Below, in pieces: positions 18,672 to 28,488 of a stretch of DNA of 64,000 nucleotides; positions within the stretch are counted from its first letter, which is position 1; each line of letters opens with the position of its first letter. The DNA is from JAGQPD01 sp020426865 (GTDB taxonomy: Bacteria > Planctomycetota > Planctomycetia > Pirellulales > Pirellulaceae), in NCBI GenBank assembly GCA_041399065.1, contig JAWKTN010000005.1, positions 186,001 to 250,000 on the forward strand. Reading direction: 5' to 3'. Both the position numbers and the translations under genes were made by a program. Under the pieces are notes generated by a model that made no database searches, had not been told where the DNA came from, and saw only the letters and a list, made by a program, of their open reading frames with translations.

Positions 18672-21600
18672 CTAGTTTTCGGTCGTGGAATTCTCTGGAG
18701 TTCGGCGATACGGTTCGCCGCGACCATAACGTTCTTTGCGATCCAAGAACACCCGTACCGCCGCCTGATTCCCGGCGTCCGCCGCCAATTCCAAGGCCCG
18801 CGTGATGGCCCGCCCTGCCCCGCCGAAATCCCCGGTCTCCGCCAACGCCGCCGCTAAAGCATTGTGCGCTTTCATATCCTGGGGAGCTTGGTCGACCCAG
18901 CGTTTGGCCATCTGCAGGGCAGCCGGACCATCTCGCAGCGACTCGTCGACGCTGGTGGACAACAACCACGACAGGGCTCCCAACGCTTCCCTCGACTGCG
19001 GTTCCGCTCGAAGCAACTGGCGATAGGCCTCAATCGCTTCTTTCTCCTCACCGGAGACCAGCAGCAATCCTGGCAAGTTCTCGAGCGCCCGTTGATCGTG
19101 CGAATCCAATTCCAACGCCTTTCGTAGATCATCAACGGCTGCCTGCGTCTTGCCCAGGCGTCCCCAACAAATGCTGCGATTCGTATAGAGATGCGCCCGT
19201 TCTGGTGCCAACTCAATCGCGCGATTCAGGTCCCCGACCGCGGCCTCCCATTGTTGCATGTCAATCTTCGCGGCAGCCGAATTGGCCCATGGGCGAAAGT
19301 CTCGCGGCAGATAGCTCGTGGCAATTTGGTTGGCCACCACAGCCTGCTGCATCATCCGTTTCTCCAACAGCATGGAACCGGCCGCGAACGCCAATTCACC
19401 GAGCGTCTCGTGCGGCTGTTGGTAGTCGTCATCAAGCTCGAGCGACGCAAGCTTCAAGATGTGTTCAACGTATGCCAATGCCACATCCACTCGACCAGCG
19501 TTCTTCAACTCGGCGGCCATCAGTTGCGGATGCACTCGCAACGGTGGATATAGCCACGTGCCCTGTAGCGTGGCAGCTTCGCGCACCACCTGCATCGGTG
19601 ATCCAAGTAGCTGCACATCCTGCAACAATCGATCCGTACTGACACGGCCACGGTAGACGACGGCAACCTGCCCATGGCGATCTAACAAGATCGAGGTCGG
19701 CACGCCCAGCGCGCGACGGTAGTCCGATTGAAGGGTACCGAGCGTTTGGTCGATCGCCTCCAAGGTCTCGGCATCGGCATAGCCCCATTTTCCTTGCCAT
19801 CCAATCCGTTTGATCGCGTCCGCGGGAACCGCATCGTCGCGCGCATCAAGATTATCGATCGACAACGCGATGACGTCCAAATCAACCGCCTGCATACGGT
19901 CCCACCCGTGATTCCACTCGGCCAACTCCTCCAGGCACGGACGGCACCAACTCGCCCACAGTGAGATCAACCGAATTTTTCCATCCGGTGGATTCAGCAT
20001 CTGCGTTTGCTTGTCCCCCGCTTGGTAGTCCAATGGCAATAGCGGCAAGCGGCCGATCACGACCATGCGATGCGAATCTGGCTTTTGGGGTTCGACCGGT
20101 GGTACTGTGTCATCAAGTTGACGAGTTGCTTGCACATACCTTTGTGCCTTAAGCTCCCCTTGGCGCACCTTAAAGTAACCGTCCGCGTGCACGCCTTCGA
20201 TCCGTTGGAACTCTTTCGCACCTGGCCACCGCACGCGCAATTCGATCAACTCTTCGTCGCCAATCCCAAAATGAATCCATTTCGTTGACTGCGACAGGAA
20301 ACTGCCACCGGACTTGACCGACGCGATTTGTTTTCGAGCTTCCAGGCCGGACGTTATGATCTCCACGCGGGCGCCGATCGCATCGCGATTGCACTGTACG
20401 CCCTCCAATTTCACCATCAGATAATGTTTCTGTTGACCAACGTTGTTGCGCAACAGGCGAAGCCGCGGAGCGGTACGGTTCCATGCCCAAACATCCAGAT
20501 CGCCATCCCAGTCCCAATCGATCAACCCCAGTGCTCGACCATCGTCGTCGAAATCAAAGCCGCTAAGTCCCGAGATATCGCTGAACTGCGCCGGCAGTGT
20601 TTGCGATGCGTTGTCGTCAACATCGGCTCTCGCTAGCGTACTGCCTAGGTTCAGGAAGCAACAGTTTCGTTCGCGACCGCTAAACGACCCGCCATGATTA
20701 AGCAAGTCGTTTAGTTGCGCCCAGCCATGAACGTAGTCGTCGGCGCCGTCCGTTGATGATGCTTCGCGCGGGGATTGCGACACGACCTGTCGCCAGAAGA
20801 AACTTCACAAGTCGTCGGTCTTTTCGCCGGTGATGAAGCCATTCGCTACCAGAATGTCGCTCCAGCCGTCGTTGTTCAGGTCGGCAAATGGCGCGGCCCA
20901 GGCCCAGCGCCCCATCGTTACATTATGAGTCTCACTCACGTCGCGGAACGTGCCGTCACCCAGGTTCTGAAACAACGTATTGCCTCGTGCGTGCCGCTGG
21001 AATTGTGCCAGCGTATCCGCGTCCGCCCCTTGTTGAAAACTGCGTTGGTAGGCGATGCGATTGCCAGCAGAGGAAAACATGTTGCCAACATAAAGATCCA
21101 TCAAACCATCACGATTGAAGTCCGACCAACTCACCGACATCCCAGCTGAAATGTCTTCAACAAGAGCATCCGCGGCAATGTCATGAAAGTGGCCGTCGTC
21201 GTTGCGATAAAGGCTATTCCGCCCGAAATCATTGGCGACATATAAGTCGACATCTCCATCGTTGTCAAAGTCCTCCCACTCCGCCGCTTGACCGAAACGC
21301 GTGTTGTTCTCGTCCAATCCGATCTCGGCGGTCGTGTCGCGAAAGGAAAACCCGCCTTCGTTGCGAAACATCTTGTTGCGACCGCCATTGTTCGCATCGT
21401 GGTATGGAATGGGCAACCCCAACGGCGATTTTACTTTCCGGTGTTCCTGCGCATCACCTTCGCGTACGGCAACAAACAGATCCAGCTTGCCGTCCGAGTC
21501 GTAATCGACACTACTGATACAAAAGGCGCTTCCGCGAATCGGTACCTGCAAAACCACGTCAAAATGGGCTGCTCCGTCGTTTTCGCAGACAACCAGATCC

Positions 21601-22790
21601 GCATTCATAAGCAACGCCAGGTCTTGATCACCGTCGTTGTCAAGGTCGGCGAAAAGTGCACTGCGAGTGAAATCGCAGAAATCAACGCCGGCTTCAGGGG
21701 AAATATCCTGCGTCTTTCCATCCGGCAATTGCCGGTACAATCGGTTAGGAACGCCCCCTAAATCGCAGCAATAGACGTCCTCCAATCCGTCACCATCGAC
21801 GTCACCAATCGCCAAACCATGCGACGACGCCAAACCAACACCAATCTGCGTTTCCAGGCATGCCGCCCATTCACTAACACCAACGAGCCCCTGCTGTCTG
21901 TAGGGGGCACTGTCTCCCATCACAAACGGCGTGCATTCAGCAAACAGGAATTGACCTGGGGTCTGCTTGATGATTTCCTCGTAGTGCGCTGCTTCACTGG
22001 TAATCCGCACCAGTTTCGGCGGCTGGTTCGCTCTCCTCGTGCCATCCGCCGCCCATTGACAATCCCAAACCGCATTGTACTGACACCATTGCTCCCCATC
22101 CTGCTTACGAACATGCACCAATGCGCGCGTCGTGGCTTGCTGGCCCGCTACACGCACATCGATGATTTTGAACTCGACTCGCAACTGCCCCAGTCCCTCT
22201 GGTTCCCCCAGCCAATCTCGCAGGGCCTTATCCAGTCCGTCGATGCCGACGTGCTCCGCCGGAATCTGCTCACCCACCTGTCGCCGTACCAGCCAACCGC
22301 TCGATTCCCAAACCGACCCGATGGCCGAAGGTCGAAGGTCGGTGCACGCGAAACCATCCGCCACGAGTTTCGCGAGCTGTTGCCCCCTTGCCACCCCAGT
22401 CTTCGGTAAGACCTCGTCAATATTGTGCAGTTGCGCCTTCGCCAGGTCGTGAAACACTTCGGTGGCCCACTGCTCCGCCGGAGGCGCCGTACTCGGTAAC
22501 GATGTTCCACCAATACGAGTCGGCGTAGCATCGGTCGCCATCGCCGAAACATTCCTTGCCAGTTCCGTGTCGGCTGCCGGGACCTCGGTCGATTGCTCGC
22601 CGTCGTTCGGATTCCCTGAAACTTGTGGGTCCGGTGTCGCCGACTGTGTCGCCACAGCGACATCGCCCGGCACAACCTGCAATGACGGATCGCGGTGACA
22701 GCCAGCGAAAATCGCGAACGCGACCAGCATCGCGCCAAGCAGTTCGGCTGTGTTTCGAAACACCGCGATGGAATTGAAGGAAGACGTCAT
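18672..22790 (-). CDS. CRTAC1/UnbV-TlpA-TPR lipoprotein, probable selenoprotein (in-frame TGA read as Sec)
   Basis: A single frame of 1372 residues if the TGA at 20805-20807 (codon 662) is read through. A standard caller would split it into 20805-22790 and 18672-20783, which are in the same frame. The start is the ATG at 22790 with a lipobox (FAGC, Cys31). Residues about 330-660 are FG-GAP/VCBS calcium repeats (DVDGDGLEDVY, DLDNDGDQDL, NRDGLMDLY) ending NGFITGEKTDDL. The Sec codon is followed by SFFWRQVVS, and residues about 790-880 form the ASPIC/UnbV domain. A TlpA-like thioredoxin domain has WASWCRPC (Cys949/Cys952). TPR repeats fill about 1110-1360. Vicinal cysteines occur on both sides (VYCCDLGG and RNCCFLN). 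It is probably a periplasm-facing redox lipoprotein. Family homology on both sides of the TGA shows it is one protein; Sec insertion itself is inference from the adjacent hairpin. Confidence 0.8.
20777..20793 (-). promoter_or_regulatory. Candidate bacterial SECIS element
   Basis: On the coding strand, 17 bases after the UGA (counted to the loop), a perfect 6-bp stem GCGACA-GGUCG-UGUCGC forms with a five-base loop starting GG. The closing A and the GGUC loop resemble the SelB-binding loop of E. coli fdhF, where the UGA-to-GG distance is 18 bases. The hairpin lies inside the coding region, as expected for bacterial SECIS elements. Confidence 0.7.
20805..20807 (-). other. In-frame TGA, probable selenocysteine codon
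   Basis: The codon sits between TTG (Leu) and AGT (Ser) in the context DDL-U-SFFWRQ. Frame, domain homology and codon usage continue without a break on both sides. Alternatives are a nonsense mutation or a sequencing error. Confidence 0.7.
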
Positions 22791-23378
22791 CGTCGAATCC
22801 AAACGAGCACAAGTGATGGGGGACATCGGCCCCATACCATCATAGTCGACGACCGCCATTTCTGGATGGGATGGACAATCGCCGATGCAGAATTCCCCTG
22901 GCAAACACCCGGCAAAATTCTGCAGCAGACCAGATGGACGGTTCGGCAGTCCCGCGGACCATCGCCACAAATGCCGCGCCCCCTGTGACGATGCAAACGA
23001 TCGAATACCGCTTGAATTCGCTGGGAATCGTCTCAATCGATATTACCGCTATAATTAACGTCGCCGCGGCGACGAAAGCTGGCGAGAAACATCATGGATG
23101 GGACGCCGCCAACGACAAACTGCAATATCCAGCTGCGTCGGTGACGGCCGTTGAATTTGAAATCGGTTGGGTCCATCGCGTTCCTCGCAGTACGTGAGCA
23201 ACCTAACCATCTTCCGCCAATTGATCGATAGGAAAATGAACATCACATTTATGATGGGGGAGGACACGGGTATGGCTTACGTCACCGCGGCGATCTTCCC
23301 GTTACCGATTGGACGGCGGCCTGCGAGGCTTGGCTCAGGAAAACCGGCTGGATTCGATTATGAACAACAGCAATTCAG
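22791..23378. other. Intergenic region with a 16-bp perfect palindrome
   Basis: 588 bp without a convincing gene between the CRTAC1-type gene and the Uma2 remnant. It contains CGTCGCCG/CGGCGACG, a perfect 16-bp palindrome at 23059-23074, right after an AT-rich stretch with TATAAT on the plus strand (23050-23055). No plus-strand gene follows, so the promoter-like match is probably chance. The minus-strand frame reaching 23036 is an upstream extension of the CRTAC1 gene that lacks a lipoprotein signal at its own start. Confidence 0.5.
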
Positions 23379-23711
23379 TCAGCCTTCAACGTTCGGGCGA
23401 CGGGAACATTCGTCGGCCAGTTGTGATACGAATTGAGCATGTTCGCGAGTCTCGATTCCAAGTTGCAATGTGGCAATCAACTTCTTACCATCCAGTGCCA
23501 GCAATGCCGGCCCGTCCAACCATAGTCCGGGAAAGACAACCGAACAATATCGGCCTTCAACATCAGGTAACACCGCTTCGAAGACAACTCCGTTGATCAA
23601 TTCCGCCTTGATCGTTTCGGGCATCAGCTCGTACCGAGCGTGAAACGTCGGTTGGTCCAGATGGTCGCCGGGTTCCAAGACAGGAGGCTGGTAGGTGAAT
23701 TCGGTCGTCAT
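23379..23711 (-). pseudogene. Uma2-family (DUF820) remnant with internal deletion
   Basis: A 110-residue frame from the ATG at 23711. The first about 50 residues (GDHLDQPTFHARYELMPE…KAELINGVVFE) match the N-terminus of Uma2 proteins. The remainder (GRYCSVVFPGLWLDGPALLALDG…HAQFVSQLADE) matches the extreme C-terminus. The central nuclease-fold core, normally about 100 residues with the PD-(D/E)xK-like acidic residues, is missing, as if deleted in frame. Uma2 genes are numerous in planctomycetes and cyanobacteria and of uncertain function. The fragment is unlikely to be an active nuclease; it may be a decaying copy. Confidence 0.65.
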
Positions 23712-23777
23712 GCGTCGATTCGGTCCACTCGGTAACCACCCGCGAAATTTCGTGAAAACGCCGTTACTCGCCACCGT

Positions 23778-25244
23778 CTATTCTACCAGGTAATTCAGCG
23801 TATAGTACGCCTCTTGATGCAACAGCGGTTGCTTATCGTCTCGCGAACGAATACCCCTCGCCTGCAGCTCGTGGACGTGCCCTTCCTGCAACTTGTCAAT
23901 TGTCAGCATCACGCTTCGCCCATCCGTCCCAACGGACGCGGCAATAACTTCGGGGATCGTCCGATCCACTTCCGGGCTACCGTAATCCGACTGATAGATG
24001 TAGGTGTACGTTTCCAGCGAATACGATGACACATCGGCAGCAGTCGCCAGGTCAATCGGCTGGGTGAATGTCAGCTCGAAGCCACTTGGTTTGGCGCGCA
24101 TTTCGTGAATCTCAAAGGGAATCTTGCCGGTCCAATTGACGCGTTCTAGTGCAAACGGCTTTGGCCCGACAGAACCCCAACCGCGATTGGTTCCTCCGAC
24201 GAAGAGTGCCCCTTCGTCAAAAAACTTTAGTGCCAGCGAACCCGATCCGAATCCACTGAGAAATGGAAAGCAGGCACCTTGATAATGCCCCTGTACCTTC
24301 TCGAGAAAAACTCGCATCACGGTGCTGTTGGTTTGATCGCCGACAAATAGCTGATTCGCAAATGGTCCAAAGCGCCCGGCCGTTGAATCGTAGGCGATCC
24401 CGCTGGCCGACTGTCCCATCTTCTTGTACGGAAAGTAGACGGCGGGAGGTTCCAATTGCGGTACGCGTTTGGCCTCGACCATCATCCGACTGCCGCTATT
24501 GGGATCAGGTGGGCGTGGCCCCAGGTTCTCCGATAATTCATACCAGCGATTCCCGCTGGGATTGCCCTGAAAGGAACCGGGCCGAAGATGCTTCAAGCCG
24601 CAGGTGCCATTCCACGGTCCTTGGTTGTCAGTATAGAACATGTCACCTTCGCAGTTCATTCCTATTCCGCCGGGACTGCGAATGCCGCTGCAGGTTGGAA
24701 TCATTTTTCCATCGGGCGTGACACGTAAGCACCAACCGCGGTAGGGGACCTCACTCGTAAATGATCCAGTCAAGCAGAGTACGACCCAGATATTTCCTTC
24801 CCGATCGAATTCCGATCCGAAAGCATATTCGTGGTAGTCGCCATTAATCTCCCAGTCGTCGCAGACAACGTCGAATTCGTCCGCTCGATCATCGCCGTCC
24901 GTATCACGCAATCGCGATACATCACAGCGTTGCGTGACGTACAATGCTCCATCACGCCAAGTGACTCCCAAAACCTCATGCAGTCCGCTGGCAAATTTCT
25001 TGAATGTCATCTGATCCGGCTGTTGCAGTGGATTGCTCACCAGATAGACATCACCACGCCGCGACGAAATCGTCAGTCTCCCATCGGGTGCCTCCGTGAC
25101 AGTCCCCGATTCCAAGACGACGCCCTCGGGAATCGGGAGCGGCGTAATCGTGTAGTAATCGCGTTCCGCGGGCACTGGCACTTGTGCGGAAGCCGCCTTG
25201 GCCAAGATCGTCATTACACAGATAGCCACAAACATTCGGTTCAT
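23778..25244 (-). CDS. Secreted beta-propeller (sorbosone dehydrogenase-like) protein
   Basis: A 488-residue protein with a signal peptide (MFVAICVMTILAKAASAQ). It has propeller-type repeats: PDGRLTISSRRGDVYLV, LHEVLGVTWRDGALYVTQ, DTDGDDRADEF, SEFDREGNIWVV and AGRFGPFANQLFVGDQTNS. This is the pattern of glucose/sorbosone dehydrogenase-like propellers in planctomycetes. An Ig-like C-terminal tail follows. The c-type cytochrome gene directly upstream (88 bp gap, same strand) suggests an electron-transfer pair, the propeller oxidising a sugar or alcohol and passing electrons to the cytochrome. Substrate and cofactor cannot be told from sequence. Confidence 0.85.
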   Translation of the reverse strand: MNRMFVAICVMTILAKAASAQVPVPAERDYYTITPLPIPEGVVLESGTVTEAPDGRLTISSRRGDVYLVSNPLQQPDQMTFKKFASGLHEVLGVTWRDGALYVTQRCDVSRLRDTDGDDRADEFDVVCDDWEINGDYHEYAFGSEFDREGNIWVVLCLTGSFTSEVPYRGWCLRVTPDGKMIPTCSGIRSPGGIGMNCEGDMFYTDNQGPWNGTCGLKHLRPGSFQGNPSGNRWYELSENLGPRPPDPNSGSRMMVEAKRVPQLEPPAVYFPYKKMGQSASGIAYDSTAGRFGPFANQLFVGDQTNSTVMRVFLEKVQGHYQGACFPFLSGFGSGSLALKFFDEGALFVGGTNRGWGSVGPKPFALERVNWTGKIPFEIHEMRAKPSGFELTFTQPIDLATAADVSSYSLETYTYIYQSDYGSPEVDRTIPEVIAASVGTDGRSVMLTIDKLQEGHVHELQARGIRSRDDKQPLLHQEAYYTLNYLVE

Positions 25245-25332
25245 AGTCTTCGCGGTCCTTTGAGAGGAACGACAGTCGTTCGCGGATGAGAGTAGAAAAA
25301 GTTCATGTGGTTCGAACTGGCCCTGTTACAAG

Positions 25333-28158
25333 CTACCAATGGTATTGCACGCTGGCACGAAGTCCTTTGGCATCGACTGCCATTGGAAGTAGCAGTTCCT
25401 GCTGATCACCTTGTTTGCGAATCACAGGTTGGACGTCGCCACCGGTTTCCAGTTGCAGCGTGCAACCGCTGCTTGTGACATATTTCGCATTACCTGTTTT
25501 GTCAATGGTTTTGTCAGCGGCGAGACGCCACCAATACATTTGGCTGGAATCAGGTGCCGTTACACCGATCGTGCGTTTGAGCGGTCCGTACGGCTTGTCG
25601 CCAATCGGTTCACAAAAGTCCTCCACGACCGCGTCACCGATTCGATAGCGGAACGTAGGCTGACGTTTTTCGTTCAACCGGTAGCCCAGGAATTGGAAGT
25701 AATCATCCTGCCGCACGCCGGTCGGCCAGGGTGAATCAGGCGACTCAAGCACGGCGAGGCTGGGACCGTTTGGCAATCGCAGCACATTGTCACCCAACGG
25801 TGGTGAATACCCCTGGCCGCGTCCGGTCCAATGACGAGACGCGTCCATAAAGGCCCCATGCCACAACAGTGCCACTCGCACGTCATTTGCGTCAAACGCC
25901 TGATTGACGCGTTCCGGATAGCCAACACCGATTGCTCGCGGGCCGCCGCCTTCGATAAAGTTGCGATAGATGATCGCTTCGTCGGTGGCGACCAATTCGA
26001 TGACATTCTTGCCAAGGCCTTGCGGCATTTGTGCACGCGGTCCGTCGGTCAGGTACAGCCAAATCGCTTGGATTTGCGAACTCGCCTGGCCGTCCAGGAT
26101 CTTGGGAAGCATCACCTGGCCTCGTGGCCAGGAACTGGGCATGCGGGTACCGGGCCGGTATTCTTGCGGATCCAACATGTAACGCCGGAACCAGGATGGA
26201 CGCAGGCGTTCGTGCATCGTTGTCAGGCTGATCGCCTGAATGCCACTTGCTTGCGTATCGCCAAAAACATGACACTTCACACAAGAATAGCCGCTTTCAC
26301 CAGCCATCTGCCGCCCAGCAGCTTTTTGCCGCCCCCGCGTGAATTCACTTGGCAATTCGTCGCCATCATCCCCCTGGACCGCATCGAGGCTCGCGAACTC
26401 CCGCGACACCTCCTTAGCTATCAACGAACCGAAACCGGGCATCCTGATGCGTAGATTCGGACGATCGTGACCGCCACGCTCAATCAGCTGCCGCATCCAA
26501 TCAGCTCGCAGCTTGTCGCCGATGGCGTTTAACGGCGGAGGGAGACGGCCTTCTTCACCCATTTCTGGTTGCGTCGAGGTGACGTAGTTATTGATGGCAT
26601 GTGGGATTCCGCCCACGTCTCCACGTTGATGGCACGCATAACAATTCGCAGCGATCATCTGCGTCTGCAGAAAGTCCTCGGATCGGGCCTCATCCGCACT
26701 GGCAGCTCGCGCCATTGCCCGAGCCAAAGCGGCACGCTGTGGATTATCCAAAGCAAAACGCGGAGCGTTCTCGGGGACGGTGCTCGCCAAACATCCTTGG
26801 TCGGACCGCAGTTTTTTCAGGGGTGTCCTTGCCGTTTTGGCCTGCGGCAACCCGGGCATTTGATGACAAGCATCGCAACCGACGCGAACAAACAACTCGC
26901 GCCCCACCGACGCTCGTTCAGGATCGACGACAAACCGTTCGGGGGCCGCATCGTGCTGGCCACTGTCGCTGATCACGAGCGAATCCAACGAGGTACGATT
27001 CAGATTCGGGCCAGCGATTTCGACACGCAGAATCTCCTCGCCACCTTGTTCGAAATATTCCACTACCACGTCGTGCCGTCCCTGAACCAATCGCACCTGC
27101 TGTGTGACCTCACGGGTCGGGTGCACGCCATCGTTGTCGACAATGACTTTTCCATCGATGGTCAGTCGGGAGCCGTCGTCGGACGCGAGAAAGAACTCGT
27201 AGTCGCCATCACTTGCAAGTTGGATTTGAGTTTCGAATTGCATGCCGAATTGGTTCTTCTCCGAACCGTCGGTCACATCGAATTCGGTTGTCGTCCCCTC
27301 ATCGTCGGGCGTGAGTTGAGAAAAATCCGGCAGGCGATCCCACGAGCCGCGGTAGGTCCGGTAGCTGATGTTGGCGGGAAAATCAAGGTCTCGCAGCAGG
27401 TATGCAGCGATGCTTGACGATTCTTGATCGTTCAGCCCCAGTGTCGGCATACGACCGGCTGGGCGCGCGTCATGTGGGTTTTTCAGAAAGCCGGTCAGCG
27501 AGGGGATGGAGTATTTTTCGGAGAGTTTTCCCAGGGGGACCCAGACACCGGTGGCCTCGCCCACGGAGGTGTCGCGAGCCACTACCGAGTCGTCCGTTTG
27601 AGGTCCATGGCATGCCACACATCCGACACTATGGAACAATTCCTTTCCTCGCCCAACGGCCTGTCGCTTCGGGGGCCGCTGGTCCAGCTGGCCCGTGGAG
27701 GCCAGAAAATGCACAATCGATTCGATGGACTGTCTTGTCACCGCTTCGTCAACCGCTGCCCCGTGAAAGAGCTGCGGCATCGTCGTGCCCGGTTTGACAT
27801 GCTGCGGATTGGCAATGAAGGTTCGCAGATATTCGACATGGACCCGCTGGCCGACGTGTTCCAGGTTGGGCGCCCGCTTGCTATGTTCAGCGAGCGACTG
27901 GTTCGCCGCACTCGTGATATGGCAGGCGACACAATTCAATTCCTGAAGCAGAACATGTTCGGTCACCCAATGCGAGTTGGCGGGGATGGCTGCATTTGCG
28001 CCGCGTGCAAATCGCTCGTAGCCGGGCACAACAGCGTGGTCCGGCTCTTCGGCGAATACGGTCGTTTGCCCGTTCACAGCGCTCACTGTGACACAGAACA
28101 GACAAGTCAACAAAAGCACGCGACGATCCAAAGAGAATAGATTCATACGGAAGCTCAT
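25333..28158 (-). CDS. Pentaheme c-type cytochrome with PA14 domain
   Basis: A 941-residue exported protein (signal VLLLTCLFCVTVSAVNG). Start at 28158 or the ATG at 28146; neither has a strong ribosome-binding site. It has five CxxCH heme sites: CVACH (Cys76), CVACH (180), CDACH (428), CYACH (506) and CVKCH (626). A PA14-like carbohydrate-binding beta-barrel lies at about 262-387 (FFLASDDGSRLTIDGKVIVD). Motifs with Met that could serve as axial ligands (PGTTMPQL, RPAGRMPTL, PGTRMPSSW) follow the hemes. Planctomycetes have many such cytochrome-PA14 fusions linked to propeller dehydrogenases. It is probably periplasmic and carries electrons from the neighbouring propeller enzyme. Confidence 0.9.
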   Translation of the reverse strand: MSFRMNLFSLDRRVLLLTCLFCVTVSAVNGQTTVFAEEPDHAVVPGYERFARGANAAIPANSHWVTEHVLLQELNCVACHITSAANQSLAEHSKRAPNLEHVGQRVHVEYLRTFIANPQHVKPGTTMPQLFHGAAVDEAVTRQSIESIVHFLASTGQLDQRPPKRQAVGRGKELFHSVGCVACHGPQTDDSVVARDTSVGEATGVWVPLGKLSEKYSIPSLTGFLKNPHDARPAGRMPTLGLNDQESSSIAAYLLRDLDFPANISYRTYRGSWDRLPDFSQLTPDDEGTTTEFDVTDGSEKNQFGMQFETQIQLASDGDYEFFLASDDGSRLTIDGKVIVDNDGVHPTREVTQQVRLVQGRHDVVVEYFEQGGEEILRVEIAGPNLNRTSLDSLVISDSGQHDAAPERFVVDPERASVGRELFVRVGCDACHQMPGLPQAKTARTPLKKLRSDQGCLASTVPENAPRFALDNPQRAALARAMARAASADEARSEDFLQTQMIAANCYACHQRGDVGGIPHAINNYVTSTQPEMGEEGRLPPPLNAIGDKLRADWMRQLIERGGHDRPNLRIRMPGFGSLIAKEVSREFASLDAVQGDDGDELPSEFTRGRQKAAGRQMAGESGYSCVKCHVFGDTQASGIQAISLTTMHERLRPSWFRRYMLDPQEYRPGTRMPSSWPRGQVMLPKILDGQASSQIQAIWLYLTDGPRAQMPQGLGKNVIELVATDEAIIYRNFIEGGGPRAIGVGYPERVNQAFDANDVRVALLWHGAFMDASRHWTGRGQGYSPPLGDNVLRLPNGPSLAVLESPDSPWPTGVRQDDYFQFLGYRLNEKRQPTFRYRIGDAVVEDFCEPIGDKPYGPLKRTIGVTAPDSSQMYWWRLAADKTIDKTGNAKYVTSSGCTLQLETGGDVQPVIRKQGDQQELLLPMAVDAKGLRASVQYHW

Positions 28159-28488
28159 TTGGAGTTTTGGACAGGTGGGATAACTCACAGGCGGGCCCGA
28201 TCTGAGGCGCATGTGTCTGCGTGTGGAATACGAGTGTGCGTAATGAGCCCGCCCATGTCAATCCATCATCGCGCAACGCGGCGGGATATTGCGTGAAAAA
28301 CCGTAGCTTCATCGCGGTCTGGTCACACATGGGGTGGGTGGTGCGGATGGGAGTCGACCTTTATGCTACAGGGACGCCGCATTCACGAACGTCGCCCGTA
28401 GAATCCCTTCGAGGATCGCAAGTGACCGCAAGACTTCCGCGTTTGGCGTGCGGCGACGATCTGAAAAACTGCGAGGCAATGGACGGAG
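28159..28488. other. Divergent intergenic region
   Basis: 330 bp between the cytochrome gene and the mechanosensitive channel gene, expected to hold both promoters. No gene or clear signal was recognised. Confidence 0.5.

Noticed and set aside
20783..20807. Frameshift or two independent adjacent genes at the CRTAC1 TGA
   Set aside because: Both parts are in the same frame and belong to one family; the second part starts without a ribosome-binding site, and only one codon separates the homology. A plain nonsense mutation stays possible but the hairpin argues against it.
23050..23055. Perfect TATAAT on the plus strand
   Set aside because: No matching -35 element at the right distance and no plus-strand gene downstream, so it is treated as chance.
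25300..25330. tRNA-like TTCGAA segment
   Set aside because: GGTTCGAACT occurs, but neither an acceptor stem nor an anticodon arm can be built around it.
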